A DNA stretch of 64,000 nt, taken from assembly GCF_042682565.1 (NCBI RefSeq), contig NZ_JBHUIC010000005.1; one strand, given 5' to 3'. The DNA comes from Pistricoccus aurantiacus. GTDB taxonomy: Bacteria; Pseudomonadota; Gammaproteobacteria; Pseudomonadales; Halomonadaceae. Shown here piece after piece: positions 42,287 to 52,700 of this stretch; the first letter of the stretch is position 1, and each line of letters opens with the position of its first letter. Made by a program: the position numbers and the translations under genes. Below the pieces are notes generated by a model. That model searched no databases and was not told where the DNA came from. It saw nothing but the letters and a program-made list of their open reading frames with translations.

Positions 42287-42399
42287 GGCTAAAGTCTCCT
42301 AAATTTTTAAACTGATAATTCTTGTTTAAATTCTTTTTAAAACAAAGAAGTTCGCTTTGATATACGTATTGCGATATCTCCCCAAGCAACATCTTTCAA

Positions 42400-42678
42400 T
42401 CAATGATAATCTTCGTAATCGACTTGATCTGCGTCTTCTCCATCGAACGTGAAAGTCACAACCCAGTTGCCATTGACATGCACCGAATAGTAGCCCTTGC
42501 GATTGCCTGTCAACTCGTGAAAGTCGTTACCCGGCAGGTTCATTTGCCGAGGATTTGATGCCGCATCCAGCGCTGCCAGAATGTCTTCCAAATCTTCAAC
42601 GTGGTTGGGTTGCACATCTTGACGCTGTCCCTTCTCATAAAGACGCTTCAAGCCTTTATGCTTTATTTTTTTGATCAT
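42400..42678 (-). CDS. higB: HigB/RelE-family toxin
   Basis: 92 residues starting MIKKIKHKGLKRLYEKGQ, with GNDFHELTGNRKGYYSVHVNGNWVVTFTF, the classical RelE/HigB ribosome-dependent mRNase (host-killer protein) layout. Conserved basic residues R/K in the N-terminal half and the C-terminal acidic tail are present. Paired with the downstream higA. Lower G+C than neighbours, consistent with acquired DNA. Confidence 0.9.
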   Translation of the reverse strand: MIKKIKHKGLKRLYEKGQRQDVQPNHVEDLEDILAALDAASNPRQMNLPGNDFHELTGNRKGYYSVHVNGNWVVTFTFDGEDADQVDYEDYH

Positions 42679-42796
42679 TACATGGTTCCAATTCCTATAA
42701 TGTCACTTGCTCCGACTGTAATCTGTAACGCGCCAAGGGTCAATCTGAAGCGTCATCCTTTCTTGCACATCGCGCTCCGTTGGGTATGGTAAGCGC

Positions 42797-43582
42797 ATGT
42801 GTCTTATCGCTTTCGACTATCGGCCTCGTGCCGCCACGCCTTTGCGCCTGATCGCCAATCGGGACGAGCAGCATGCTCGGCCCGCGGCGGCGCTGGATTT
42901 CTGGGAGGACGTCCCGGACATTCTCGGGGGCCGCGATCTGCAGGCCGGCGGCAGCTGGCTGGCGGTGCATCGAAGCGGTCGCCTGGCGGCGGTGACCAAC
43001 GTACGCGATCCGCGTATCGAGGTGGCGCCAGACGCGCCCAGCCGAGGCGAACTGGTACGCGGCGCCCTGGAATGCGCGGACCTCGAGACATGGTTAAAGG
43101 AACTGGCGGCGAGCGAGGCGCGGCGCTACGCGGGTTTCAATCTGTTGGCAGGACGGCTGGACGCGAACGGCCTCGCCCTCTGGCATCTGCACCGAGGATA
43201 TCGAGAAATCGCGTTGGGCCGGATCACCCCGGGACTGCACGGGCTTTCCAACGCGAGCCTGGATACTGCCTGGCCCAAGCTGCTCAAGGCCTGTCAGGGG
43301 CTCGAAACCAGCCTTGCCGGAAACGCCTGGCCGGATGCTGCGCTGGAAACGATGCGGGACGATCGCATCATCGAAGACGCCGCGCGGCTGCCGGATACCG
43401 GCGTCGGCCTGGCCCTGGAGCGCCAGCTCTCGCCCCCGTTCATTCTCGATGATGTCTACGGCACCCGAGCCACTACCTGGGTTTCCTGGCACGCGAACGG
43501 CGAGATCGAGATCGGCGAGCGGCGTTTCGGTCCGGAAGGCGTTTTCCTGGGCGAAACCCGACAATGCATGCAAACTCGCTGA
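42797..43582 (+). CDS. NRDE (TANGO2) family protein
   Basis: 261 residues. N-terminal MCLIAF puts a cysteine at position 2, then the family NRDE motif is at ~20-24 (LIANRDEQHARPA), followed by GGRDLQAGGSWLA and NVRDP. Proteins of this class have an N-terminal nucleophile-like start, but no bacterial biochemistry is settled; some are linked to haem handling. It is separated from ptsP by only 10 bases, convergently. Confidence 0.88.
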   Translation: MCLIAFDYRPRAATPLRLIANRDEQHARPAAALDFWEDVPDILGGRDLQAGGSWLAVHRSGRLAAVTNVRDPRIEVAPDAPSRGELVRGALECADLETWLKELAASEARRYAGFNLLAGRLDANGLALWHLHRGYREIALGRITPGLHGLSNASLDTAWPKLLKACQGLETSLAGNAWPDAALETMRDDRIIEDAARLPDTGVGLALERQLSPPFILDDVYGTRATTWVSWHANGEIEIGERRFGPEGVFLGETRQCMQTR

Positions 43583-43592
43583 AGCAAGTCGA

Positions 43593-45860
43593 CTAGTCCT
43601 TGGGGGGAAGCAGATGCGCCAGCTGCCACTCGGCAAGGCGCGCTTCCAGATGTTGCCAGACCTCCGAGCAGGTCGTCAGTTGCAGCACTTCATCCACCAG
43701 CGCCCGAGCATTGGCCAGAGAGACTCGCCGAATGGCGGCACGCACTCGAGGCAGATTCGGCGTGTTCATGGAAAGCGCATCGAAGCCCATTCCCATCAAC
43801 AGCAAGGCGCCGGCGGGATCGCCGGCCAGCTCGCCGCATACCGCGATGGGCATCTCGAGCGCCGCCGCCTCCCTGGAGGCTCGGGCCAAGGCCGCCAGGA
43901 CCGCCGGATGACAGGCGTCGTAAAGCCCGGCGACCCGAGGGTTGTTGCGATCCACCGCCAGCAGATACTGGGTCAGGTCGTTGCTGCCCACGGAGAAGAA
44001 ATCCACCCGTTCCGCCAGCGCCGGCAGCTGATAGAGCGTCGCCGGCACCTCGAGCATGACGCCAATTCTGGGCCTCTCGACGGTAATGCCGTCTTCGTTC
44101 AGCTCCCGCTGAGCGCGCTCGATCAAACGCAGGGTCGTATCCACCTCGTCGATGCTGGTGATCATCGGCAGCAGGATGCGCAGGTTACCCAGCCCCTGGG
44201 AGGCGCGCAGCATGGCCCGCAGCTGCACCATCAGCACCTCCGGGTGATCGAGAGTGACGCGAATGCCCCGCCAGCCCAGGAAAGGGTTGGTCTCGTCGAT
44301 GGGGAAATACGGCAGGTCCTTGTCGCCGCCGATATCCAAGGTACGCATGACCACCGGCAGCGGCGCGAATCCCGCCAGCTGCTCACGATACAGGGTGGTC
44401 TGCTCCTGCTCGCCGGGAAAGCGCTCGGTGGTCATGAAAGGCACTTCGGTGCGATAGAGACCGACCCCGGCGATGCGCGTCTTGAGCGCAGCCATCAGCT
44501 CCGTGGCCAGGCCGGTATTGACCAGCAGCGGCAACGCATGGCCGTCCGGGGTCACGCAGGGCAGATCCTGCTCGTTTTCCAGCAGCCGATTCACTGCCTG
44601 CTCCTCGGCGATCAGACTTTGATAGTGGCGCTGCATGTCGGCGCTGGGCCTGACGATCAGCCGGCCGCGATGGCCGTCCAGAATCACCGGGGCTTCGTTG
44701 AGCCGGGGCAGCGGCAGATCCACCATGCCCAGCACCGTGGGGATCCCCATGGCCCGGGCCAGAATCGCCACGTGGGAATTGCTCGAGCCACGCAAGGCGA
44801 CCAGACCCGCCAGCTTGTGTCGCGGCACTTCCCCCAGGATCGCCGCACTGATCTCGTCTCCCACCAGAATCGACTGCTCCGGGAAGGATTCCGGCGTCTG
44901 CGGATTGTCTTCCTGAAGATGTGCCAGCACCCGCCTCCCCAGATCGCGGATATCCGCCGCCCGCTCCCGCAGGTAGTCGTCGTCGACCCGCTCCAGATAC
45001 TGCACGTGACGGCGTACCACGTCCGCCAGCGCGCCGGGGGCCCACTGGCCTTCCTCAATGCGTTTTTCCACTTCCTGGCCCAGCGAGGCGTCGCTGAGTA
45101 TCTGCTGATAGACGTCGAACAGCGCCAGCTCCTGGGAACTGATACGCCCGATCAGCCGTGTAGCGGTGGCCTGGAGCTCATCGCTGACCTGGCGGATGGC
45201 GTTTCTCAGACGCCGGACTTCGTCGGCGATATCCGTCGGCACCAGATCCGGTACGCCGTCCAGGTCCGCCGGCGGCGAGATGACCACCGCTGTGCCGATC
45301 ACCCGGCCCGGCGACGCCGCCACGCCGCGAAACACTGCCTGGCCGGAAGGATCCGTAGGGCAATTCAAGGCGCCGGTAGCCAGGGCATGCGCCAGCACCC
45401 CACCGAGCTGCGCGGCCATGGTCACCAGGAACGCTTCGTCGCCTTCGTCGTAGCGACGGTTGTCCTGCTGCTGCACCACCAGCACGCCGAGCATGTGGCG
45501 CTGATGAATGATGGGCACGCCGAGAAAGCTCGAATAGCGTTCCTCGCCGGTTTCCGGGAAATAGCGAAAACTGGGATGGGCGGTGGCGTCCTCCAGGTTC
45601 AAGGGTTCCTCGCGCTCGGCGACCCATCCCACCAGTCCGTCTCCCAATCGCAGGGACACCCGTCCCACCGCCTGAGGCTTGAGGCCGATGGTTTCCATCA
45701 GCACCAGGCGCTCCAGCTCCGTATCGTATAAATAGAAGGAACAGACGTCGGTCTGCATGGCCTTGCGGGTGCGCCGCACCATGGTCGACAGGGCCGCTTC
45801 CAGGGTGCGAGCCCCGTTGACCTCCTGGACGATACGGCGTAGCACGTCGAGCATGGCCAT
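43593..45860 (-). CDS. ptsP: Nitrogen PTS enzyme I, PtsP
   Basis: 755 residues: an N-terminal GAF domain (~1-170), then PEP-utiliser domains with the phospho-histidine in ALRGSSNSHVAILA near 350-365, and C-terminal TIM-barrel EI motifs GVGLYRTEVPFM and FSVGSNDLTQYLLAVDR. Transfers phosphate from PEP to NPr to regulate nitrogen and potassium responses. It follows rppH with one base between stop and start, the conserved rppH-ptsP operon. Confidence 0.97.
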   Translation of the reverse strand: MAMLDVLRRIVQEVNGARTLEAALSTMVRRTRKAMQTDVCSFYLYDTELERLVLMETIGLKPQAVGRVSLRLGDGLVGWVAEREEPLNLEDATAHPSFRYFPETGEERYSSFLGVPIIHQRHMLGVLVVQQQDNRRYDEGDEAFLVTMAAQLGGVLAHALATGALNCPTDPSGQAVFRGVAASPGRVIGTAVVISPPADLDGVPDLVPTDIADEVRRLRNAIRQVSDELQATATRLIGRISSQELALFDVYQQILSDASLGQEVEKRIEEGQWAPGALADVVRRHVQYLERVDDDYLRERAADIRDLGRRVLAHLQEDNPQTPESFPEQSILVGDEISAAILGEVPRHKLAGLVALRGSSNSHVAILARAMGIPTVLGMVDLPLPRLNEAPVILDGHRGRLIVRPSADMQRHYQSLIAEEQAVNRLLENEQDLPCVTPDGHALPLLVNTGLATELMAALKTRIAGVGLYRTEVPFMTTERFPGEQEQTTLYREQLAGFAPLPVVMRTLDIGGDKDLPYFPIDETNPFLGWRGIRVTLDHPEVLMVQLRAMLRASQGLGNLRILLPMITSIDEVDTTLRLIERAQRELNEDGITVERPRIGVMLEVPATLYQLPALAERVDFFSVGSNDLTQYLLAVDRNNPRVAGLYDACHPAVLAALARASREAAALEMPIAVCGELAGDPAGALLLMGMGFDALSMNTPNLPRVRAAIRRVSLANARALVDEVLQLTTCSEVWQHLEARLAEWQLAHLLPPKD

Positions 45861-46355
45861 TCAGTCACCGTCTCCTAGGGCCAGGCGCTGCGCCCGCGGG
45901 GCCAGCTCGCGCAGCGCGCGGCGATAGACTTCCCGCTTGAAGGACACCACCTGCCCCAGCGGATACCAGTAGCTCACCCAGCGCCAGCCATCGAACTCCG
46001 GCTTGGCCGTGGTATCCACACACACCTGGCTATCCTGACAACGAATCTTCAGCAGGAACCATTTTTGCTTCTGGCCGATACATACCGGCCTTGAATGCGT
46101 TCTAATCATGCGTCGAGGCAGGCGGTAACGTAGCCAACCGCGAGTACAGGCAAGCATTTCCACATCAGCGGCGGTCAAGCCGATTTCCTCTTCCAGCTCT
46201 CGATACAGAGCTTGATGGGGCGTCTCGTTTGCCTTGATGCCTCCCTGGGGGAATTGCCATGCGTTCTGCCCTACCCGACGCGCCCAAAGCAGCTGCCCTT
46301 GCCGGTTGGCTATGATAATGCCAACGTTAGGGCGAAAGCCGTCAGCGTCGATCAC
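45861..46355 (-). CDS. rppH: RNA pyrophosphohydrolase RppH
   Basis: 164 residues from GTG 46355, with AAGG about 8 bases upstream; the open frame to 46442 is not conserved. MIDADGFRPNVGIII matches the RppH N-terminus. The Nudix box is at 38-60 (GGIKANETPHQALYRELEEEIGL in family form). Removes pyrophosphate from 5' triphosphate mRNA ends, starting decay. Typical length is 160-176. Directly upstream of ptsP. Confidence 0.95.
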   Translation of the reverse strand: MIDADGFRPNVGIIIANRQGQLLWARRVGQNAWQFPQGGIKANETPHQALYRELEEEIGLTAADVEMLACTRGWLRYRLPRRMIRTHSRPVCIGQKQKWFLLKIRCQDSQVCVDTTAKPEFDGWRWVSYWYPLGQVVSFKREVYRRALRELAPRAQRLALGDGD

Positions 46356-46480
46356 GGACTTCACCTTGATAAGTCTAGTATTGGAACCATTCTTCCATAA
46401 AGCTCGAAAGCGCATCAACAACTTAAGCGAGGCATCGCTCATGAGGCCTGATGCGTTTACCCACGAGGCCGTGGGCGGTA

Positions 46481-46509
46481 TTGCCGCAGGGTGCGGTGCA
46501 GCATATATA
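46481..46509 (+). promoter_or_regulatory. Candidate promoter for the HAD phosphatase
   Basis: TTGCCG (46481-46486) and TATATA (46504-46509) with a 17-base spacer. It lies about 113 bases upstream of the TTG start, in the divergent gap with rppH (267 bases). Pattern match only. Confidence 0.35.
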
Positions 46510-46622
46510 AAAATGCGCTACGGTCTGCAATAATTCTCGACGCTTTCCCGTTACTTCCTATATCAGCATGAATAGCTCCGCAGCGCGGCAGCTATCGATC
46601 ATTCGTCACCAAGGAGCCTGCC

Positions 46623-47279
46623 TTGAGCCTGGCCATCTTCGATCTCGATAACACCTTGCTGGGTACCGACAGCGATCACGCCTGGGGAGAATTCCTGCTG
46701 GAACAAGGCGCCGTGGACCCGGTGAACTATCGAGAGACCAACGAACGCTTCTATCGCCAATATCAGCAGGGCTGCCTGGACATTCATGCCTATCTGGCCT
46801 TTGCCCTGCAGCCGCTGGCGGACAACACCCCGGAACAGTTGGCCTCCTGGCATCAGCAGTTCATGGCGGGCAAGATCGAGCCGCATATTCTGATCAAGGG
46901 CGAGGAACTGCTGGCACGCCATCGCGCCAAGGGCGATCATCTTTTGATCATCACTGCCACCAATCGCTTCATCGCCGGACCGATCGCCGAACGTCTCGGG
47001 GTAGACGACCTGATCGCCGTGGAACCGGAAGTGATCGACGGGCGCTATACCACCCGAATCAGCGGCACACCCAGCTACCGGGAAGGCAAGATCGAGCGTC
47101 TGGAGCAATGGATCGAGACCCAGGACATCACTCTGGACGACGCCTGGTTCTACAGCGATTCCCATAACGACCTGCCGCTGCTGGAACGGGTGGACAACCC
47201 GGTGGCGGTGGATCCGGACGAAATATTGCGCCGTGAAGCCGAAAATCGCGGTTGGAGGATCATCACGCTGCGGGACTGA
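46623..47279 (+). CDS. HAD family phosphatase (SerB-like)
   Basis: 218 residues starting at TTG 46623, with AAGGAG six bases upstream. HAD motif I is FDLDNTLL (D7, D9), motif II is IITATN and motif III/IV lies in FYSDSHNDLPLLE. This is the HAD-IB subfamily of phosphoserine-phosphatase-like enzymes. The Pseudomonas gene beside rppH-ptsP, of this family, has been linked to histidinol phosphatase; I cannot tell from sequence whether this one acts the same. It has a strong terminator and is divergent from rppH. Confidence 0.85.
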   Translation: MSLAIFDLDNTLLGTDSDHAWGEFLLEQGAVDPVNYRETNERFYRQYQQGCLDIHAYLAFALQPLADNTPEQLASWHQQFMAGKIEPHILIKGEELLARHRAKGDHLLIITATNRFIAGPIAERLGVDDLIAVEPEVIDGRYTTRISGTPSYREGKIERLEQWIETQDITLDDAWFYSDSHNDLPLLERVDNPVAVDPDEILRREAENRGWRIITLRD

Positions 47280-47285
47280 ACACTG

Positions 47286-47320
47286 AAAAGCCTCGTCGGC
47301 GGATACCGGCGAGGCTTTTT
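47286..47320. terminator. Bidirectional terminator between the HAD gene and mdh
   Basis: AAAAGCCTCG (47286-47295) pairs with CGAGGCTTTT (47310-47319) with T runs on both strands. It lies between convergent genes and can serve both. Confidence 0.92.
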
Positions 47321-47357
47321 TCTTGCTTTCGCGAAGCGATTATCTTCTGCGGTGCAG

Positions 47358-48338
47358 TTATTTGGCGAACAGGTGCTTCACAGCTTCCCGCTCTTCACGC
47401 AGCTCGTCTTCCGTGGCCTTCATGCGCGCGCGGCTGAAGTCGTCGATTTCCAGACCCTCGACGATCTTGTACTTGCCGCCGTCGCAGGTCACCGGGTAGC
47501 CGTACATGATGCCGGGCTCGATGCCGTAGCTGCCGTCGGAAGGTACCGCCATGCTCACCACGTAGCCTTCGGTACCCAGCGCCCAGTCGCGCATGTGGTC
47601 GATGGCGGCGGAAGCGGCGGAGGCGGCGCTGGAGGCGCCCCGGGCCTTGATGATGGCGGCGCCACGCTGCTGCACCGTGGGGATGAAGTCGTTCTCGTAC
47701 CAGTCCTGATCCACCTGATCCAGGGCGGGCTTGTCGTCCACCTTGCAGTGAGAGAGATCCGGGAACTGGGTGGAGCTGTGGTTGCCCCAGACGATCACGG
47801 TCTTCACGTCGTTGGCGTGCTTGCCGAGCTTCTGGGCCAGTTGGCTCTTGGCGCGGTTGTGATCCAGGCGCACCATGGCGGTGATCTGACCGGAAGGAAT
47901 ATCCGGTGCGTTTTCCGCGGCGATCAGCGCGTTGGTATTGGCCGGGTTGCCGACCACCAGCACCTTGACGTCGCGCTTGGCGTTGTCGTTGAGCGCCTTG
48001 CCCTGCACGGAGAAGATTTCCGCGTTGGCTTCCAGCAGATCCTTGCGCTCCATGCCCGGGCCGCGGGGCCGGGAACCGACCAGCAGGCCGTAGTCGATGT
48101 CCTTGAAAGCCACGTTGGGATCGTCCGTGGCGACGATGTCACGAACCAGCGGGAAGGCACAGTCGTTGACTTCCATCACCACGCCCTCGAGGGCGTCCAT
48201 GGCCTGGGGAATCTCGAGCAAATGCAGGATGACCGGTTGCTTGGGACCCAGCAGGTCGCCGGCGGCAATTCGGAAGATAAGCGAATAGCTGATCTGCCCG
48301 GCGGCGCCGGTAATGGCAATACGTACGGGTTCCTTCAT
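47358..48338 (-). CDS. mdh: Malate dehydrogenase
   Basis: 326 residues from ATG 48338; the adjacent ATG 48341 is worse spaced from AAGGAG. NAD-binding GAAGQIGYSLLFRIA-type GAAGQISYSLIFRIAAGD near 10-28, catalytic LDHNRAKSQLA and NHSSTQFPD are intact. This 326-residue class is the type found in Burkholderia, Acinetobacter and halomonads rather than the 312-residue E. coli type. Interconverts malate and oxaloacetate. A 17-base tandem repeat lies upstream. Confidence 0.96.
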   Translation of the reverse strand: MKEPVRIAITGAAGQISYSLIFRIAAGDLLGPKQPVILHLLEIPQAMDALEGVVMEVNDCAFPLVRDIVATDDPNVAFKDIDYGLLVGSRPRGPGMERKDLLEANAEIFSVQGKALNDNAKRDVKVLVVGNPANTNALIAAENAPDIPSGQITAMVRLDHNRAKSQLAQKLGKHANDVKTVIVWGNHSSTQFPDLSHCKVDDKPALDQVDQDWYENDFIPTVQQRGAAIIKARGASSAASAASAAIDHMRDWALGTEGYVVSMAVPSDGSYGIEPGIMYGYPVTCDGGKYKIVEGLEIDDFSRARMKATEDELREEREAVKHLFAK

Positions 48339-48420
48339 CATTGGCTCCTTGAAATAGCGCGGGATGTCGATCGCGAAGCGTTGGCCCGGGAGGCAAGTAC
48401 GAACCGCCACAGGCGCAAAC

Positions 48421-48454
48421 AAAGCGGTCTAGTGGGTAAAGCGGTCTAGTAGGT
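48421..48454. repeat. 17-base tandem repeat upstream of mdh
   Basis: AAAGCGGTCTAGTGGGT (48421-48437) and AAAGCGGTCTAGTAGGT (48438-48454) are two tandem copies with one mismatch. Each contains CTAG. The start of the divergent RND adaptor is 220 bases away. Possibly a regulatory site for either gene. Confidence 0.85.
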
Positions 48455-48674
48455 AGTGCAATGCGTTTCGATAGTATGCCTGCAGTGCACAAAACTCAAT
48501 GCCGCCAAAGGTGGTGGAAACACTGAGCCCATCGAGTGGTCCAACAAGCCGCATTTGATCTTGCCGCGACGAACGGACCTTGTGCTGGTGTCGTATCCAG
48601 GCCAAGGGCTGGGCTATTCTGTGGCGCTTCTTGCTTTATCATCGCATTTTCTTTTTATCGCTAAGGATGTCTGA
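48455..48674. other. Non-coding remainder of the mdh / RND-adaptor gap
   Basis: The 336-base divergent gap 48339-48674 holds the tandem repeat, probable promoters for both genes and an AAGGA ribosome site before the adaptor ATG. A 72-codon frame inside it has no recognisable product. No RNA gene was seen. Confidence 0.6.
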
Positions 48675-49766
48675 ATGCCGCGTCGCTCCACCGTCTCCTA
48701 CCTGCTCGCCGTCGTTCTGACACTATTGCTGCTGCTATGGCTGGCGTTCGGCAATCTTCAGGCGTTTCGCGACGAGGCGCCGGAAAGCGCAGCACAGGAA
48801 GACGACTCGGCGGGGCTGGCGCGGGTCGAAGTCCGCCTGGACGAGGCGCAGGACTACCAGCCGACGCTGCTCGCCCAGGGCAATCTCTCGGCGCGGCAGG
48901 CCGTCGACCTGCGGGCGCGCATCGAAGGGCGCGTCCAGCGGCTGCCGGTCAAGCAAGGCGCCCGTGTGGAAGAAGGCACCGTACTGCTCGAACTCGATCA
49001 GGAGGATCTGCCGCAGCAGCTGGCCCGGGCTCAGGCGGAACTGGAATCTGCCCAGGCGGAATACGAAGGCGCCAGGAGCCTGGAAAAGCGCGACCTGATT
49101 TCTCGCACGGAACTCTTGAAATTCACCACGGAACTGGCCCAGGCCCAGGCGGAAGCCGCCAGTCTGCGGGAAGCCTTGGCCAAGACCCGTCCCCAGGCGC
49201 CTTTCACCGGCATTCTGGATCGTCTGGACGTGGATCCCGGGGATAGCCTGCAAGTGGGCGAGAGTTATGGCCTGCTGATCGACCCCAGCCAGCTGAAGGC
49301 GGAGGCCCAGATTCCGCAGCGGGACGCCCAGGGGCTCGAGCCCGGGCTCGAGGTGGAGGTGACCCTGCTGGACGGTCGCACCCTGGAGGGTGAGCTGACT
49401 CATGTGGCAAACCAGGCGAACCCTCAGACTCGAAGTTTTGCCGTGGAGGCGCTGATCGACAATCCGGACAGCCTGCGGCTGGCCGGCGCCAGCGCGACGC
49501 TGCGTATCGCCAGACCCAGCCGTCAGGCCCATGCGCTGTCGCCGGCACTGCTGGTACTCGACGACAAGGGCCGGCTCGGGGTCAAGGCAGTAGACGACCA
49601 GCAGCAAGTGGTCTTTCATCCGGTGACCCTGCTTTCCGCCACCAGCGAGCGTGCCTGGGTCAGCGGCATTCCGGAAAAATTGCGCCTGATCACGCTAGGC
49701 GGCGGTTTCGTCGAGCCAGGCGAACGGGTCGAGGTGGTGGACGCCGCTTCGCCTCAGGAGTCCTGA
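48675..49766 (+). CDS. RND efflux periplasmic adaptor (MFP)
   Basis: 363 residues with an N-terminal membrane segment (8-25) and no lipobox cysteine, so it is anchored by an uncleaved helix. A barrel-sandwich/lipoyl region has IEGRVQRLPVKQGARVEEGTVLLELDQEDL, a coiled-coil hairpin at ~110-165 (LARAQAELESAQAEYEGARSLE) and the second lipoyl half FTGILDRLDVDPGDSLQVGE. It joins the RND pump two bases downstream to an outer-membrane channel, which is not in this window. Substrate unknown. Confidence 0.93.
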   Translation: MPRRSTVSYLLAVVLTLLLLLWLAFGNLQAFRDEAPESAAQEDDSAGLARVEVRLDEAQDYQPTLLAQGNLSARQAVDLRARIEGRVQRLPVKQGARVEEGTVLLELDQEDLPQQLARAQAELESAQAEYEGARSLEKRDLISRTELLKFTTELAQAQAEAASLREALAKTRPQAPFTGILDRLDVDPGDSLQVGESYGLLIDPSQLKAEAQIPQRDAQGLEPGLEVEVTLLDGRTLEGELTHVANQANPQTRSFAVEALIDNPDSLRLAGASATLRIARPSRQAHALSPALLVLDDKGRLGVKAVDDQQQVVFHPVTLLSATSERAWVSGIPEKLRLITLGGGFVEPGERVEVVDAASPQES

Positions 49767-49768
49767 GC

Positions 49769-52700
49769 ATGCGCACGCTGATTCAGGCGGCCATCGATCG
49801 TACCCGCACGACGCTGATGCTGCTGATCTTCCTGCTGGTTGCCGGAGTCATGGCCTACCAGGCGATTCCCAAGGAAGCCAACCCGGACGTGGCCATTCCG
49901 ATGATCTACGTCTCCGTGGTGCTGGAAGGGGTCAGTCCGGAGGACGGCGAGCGCCTGCTGGCCCGCCCGCTGGAGCAGGAGCTGCGCAGCATCGAAGGGC
50001 TCGACAAGATGACCTCCCAGACCGGGGAGGGCTTCGCCTCGGTGATCCTCGAGTTCGACGCCGGCTTCGACGCCCGCCAGGCGCTGATGGACGTGCGGGA
50101 GCAGGTGGATATCGCCAAGAGTTCCCTGCCTACCGAAGCGGAGGAACCTCGAGTCATGGAGATCAACGTGGGGCTGTTCCCGGTGATGTCCATCGGCCTT
50201 TCGGGGCCGCTGGATCAGCGCCAGCTGCTGACCGCGGCAAGGCGCCTCAAGGAGGCCATCGAAGGTATTCCTCAGGTGCTGGAAGTGGACATCGGCGGCG
50301 AGCGGGAGGAACTGATGGAGATCGTCGTCGATCCGCTGGTGCTGGAAAGCTACGGCGTGGACTTCGACACCCTGTTCAACCGGGTCTCCCGCAACAATCG
50401 GCTGGTGGCGGCGGGCAGCCTGGATACCGGCGCCGGACGCCTGTCCTTGAAGGTGCCCGGGGTCATCGAAGACGTCGAGGACGTGCTTGAGATACCGGTC
50501 AAGGTGGACGGCGATCAGGTAGTGACCTTCGGCGACGTGGCGCAGATTCGCCCCACCTTCAAGGATCCGGAGGGCTTTGCCCGCATCGACGGCCAGCCGG
50601 CGCTGGTGCTGGAAATCTCCAAGCGCGCCGGGGCCAACATCATTGCCACCGCCAGCGCGGTGCGAGAGCTTTTGAAGGAGGCGGAGCCGCTGTTTCCCGA
50701 CGGTCTCGTGACGGACATCATCATGGATGAGTCTCAGACCGTTGAGGATCTGCTCTCGGAGCTGCTCAACAACGTGATGGCGGCGGTGGTCATGGTGCTG
50801 ATCGTGATTCTCGCCAGCATGGGAGCCAGCGCGGCGATGATGGTGGGACTGACCATTCCCGGCGCCTTTCTGAGCGGCATTCTGATGATCTGGGCCATCG
50901 GCTTCACCCTGAACATCGTCGTGCTGTTCGCACTGATCCTGGTGGCGGGCATGCTGGTGGACGGGGCCATCGTGGTCAGCGAACTGGCGGATCGCAATCT
51001 CGCTCAGGGCCAGCCGCGCAAGGAAGCCTGGGCGAATGCCGCCACTCGCATGGCCTGGCCGGTGATCGCCTCTACCGCCACCACGGTGGTGGTGTTCATG
51101 CCCCTGCTCTTCTGGCCCGGGGTGGTAGGACAGTTCATGAAATACCTGCCCGCCACGGTAGTGGTGTGTCTGCTGGCGTCACTGGCCATGGCGCTGATCT
51201 TCCTGCCGACTCTGGGAGGCGTTTTCAGTCCCGGCAAGGCGCGGGGCTCGGACCACATCACTCGCGGCGGACGCGGCTATCGCCAACTGCTGGGCAAGCT
51301 GATCTGCCATCCCGGCAAGACGCTGCTGGCGGCGATGCTGGGCATGGCGCTGGTCTATACCGCTTACGCGCGCTTCAATCATGGCGTCGAGTTCTTTCCC
51401 AGCGTGGAGCCGGACCGGGCCCAGGCCATGGTGCATCTGCGCGGCGACCTTTCCGTTTCCGAGAAGGACGCGGTGGTCCAGCGGGTCGAGTCGCGGCTGC
51501 GCAACATGCCGGAAGTCCAGGCGCTTTACGCCCGCTCCTTCGCCACCCCCAACGAACAGCTTGGCGTCGACGTCATCGGCCAACTGAGCTTCCAGCTGAT
51601 CGACTGGTCCAAACGCCGCCCGGTCGCCAGGATCCTCGCGGACATGCGCGAACGTACGCAAGACATTCCCGGCATCCAGCTGGAATTCCGCCAGCAGGAG
51701 CAAGGCCCAAGCGAGGGCAAGCCGATCGAGCTGGAAATCAGCGCCCAGGATCCGGACAAGGTGGATCGGATGGTGGATACGCTGCGCGCCACCATGCGTC
51801 GCCTGGGGGGCTTCGAGGATATCGAGGACAACCGCAGCGTGCCCGGCGTGGAATGGCGCATCCAGGTGGACCGGGAGGCCGCGGCACGCTTCGGCACCGA
51901 CGTGGCGAGTATCGGCAGCGCGGTACAGCTGATCACCACCGGTTTGCAGGTAGCCACCTATCGCCCGGTGGAAGCCACGGATGAGGTGGACATTCGCGTG
52001 CGTCTGCCCAAGGACTGGCGAAGCCTGGACCAGCTGGGCCGGCTGACCATCAACACCAGCCGCGGCCAGGTGCCGATCAGCCAGTTCGTGACCCTGACTC
52101 CGGCGCCCAAGGTCGGCAACCTGCGACGAGTGGATGGACGCCGCGCCATTACCCTGGAAGCGGACGTGGCGGAAGGCTATCAGTCCACGGAACGCCTGAA
52201 AGCCCTGCAGGAGGAAATCCAGCCGCTGCCGGAAGGCGTCCGGGTGGATATCGCCGGTGAGCAGGAGGATCAGCAGGAAACTTCGCGTTTCCTGGGCTCG
52301 GCTTTTCTGATCGCGCTGTTCCTGATGGCGATCATTCTGGTCACCCAGTTCAACAGCCTGTATCAGGCGGGACTGGTGCTGTCTGCCATCGTCTTCTCCA
52401 CCGCCGGGGTGCTGATCGGCCTGCTGGTCAACGGCCAGCCCTTCGGCATCGTGATGGTGGGAATGGGGATCATCGCCCTGGCGGGCATCGTGGTGAACAA
52501 CAATATCGTGCTGATCGATACCTACAACGTGCTGCGACGAGAAGGGCTGGAACCCGCGGCGGCGGCGCTGGAAGCCGGCGGTCTGCGCCTGCGCCCGGTG
52601 CTGCTCACCGCCATCACCACGGTGCTGGGGCTGATGCCCATGGTGCTGGGGATCAACGTCAACCTGCTGGAACCGGCGCTGGGGTTCAACGCCCCCTCCA

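Noticed and set aside
43314..45731. An 805-codon open frame on the plus strand.
   Set aside because: It is antisense to ptsP, a well-recognised gene; composition looks like a shadow frame.
46356..46442. An upstream extension of RppH.
   Set aside because: Conserved similarity starts at the GTG 46355; the extra ~29 residues do not fit the family.
48456..48674. A 72-codon frame upstream of the RND adaptor.
   Set aside because: No ribosome site or family features; it lies in a promoter region.
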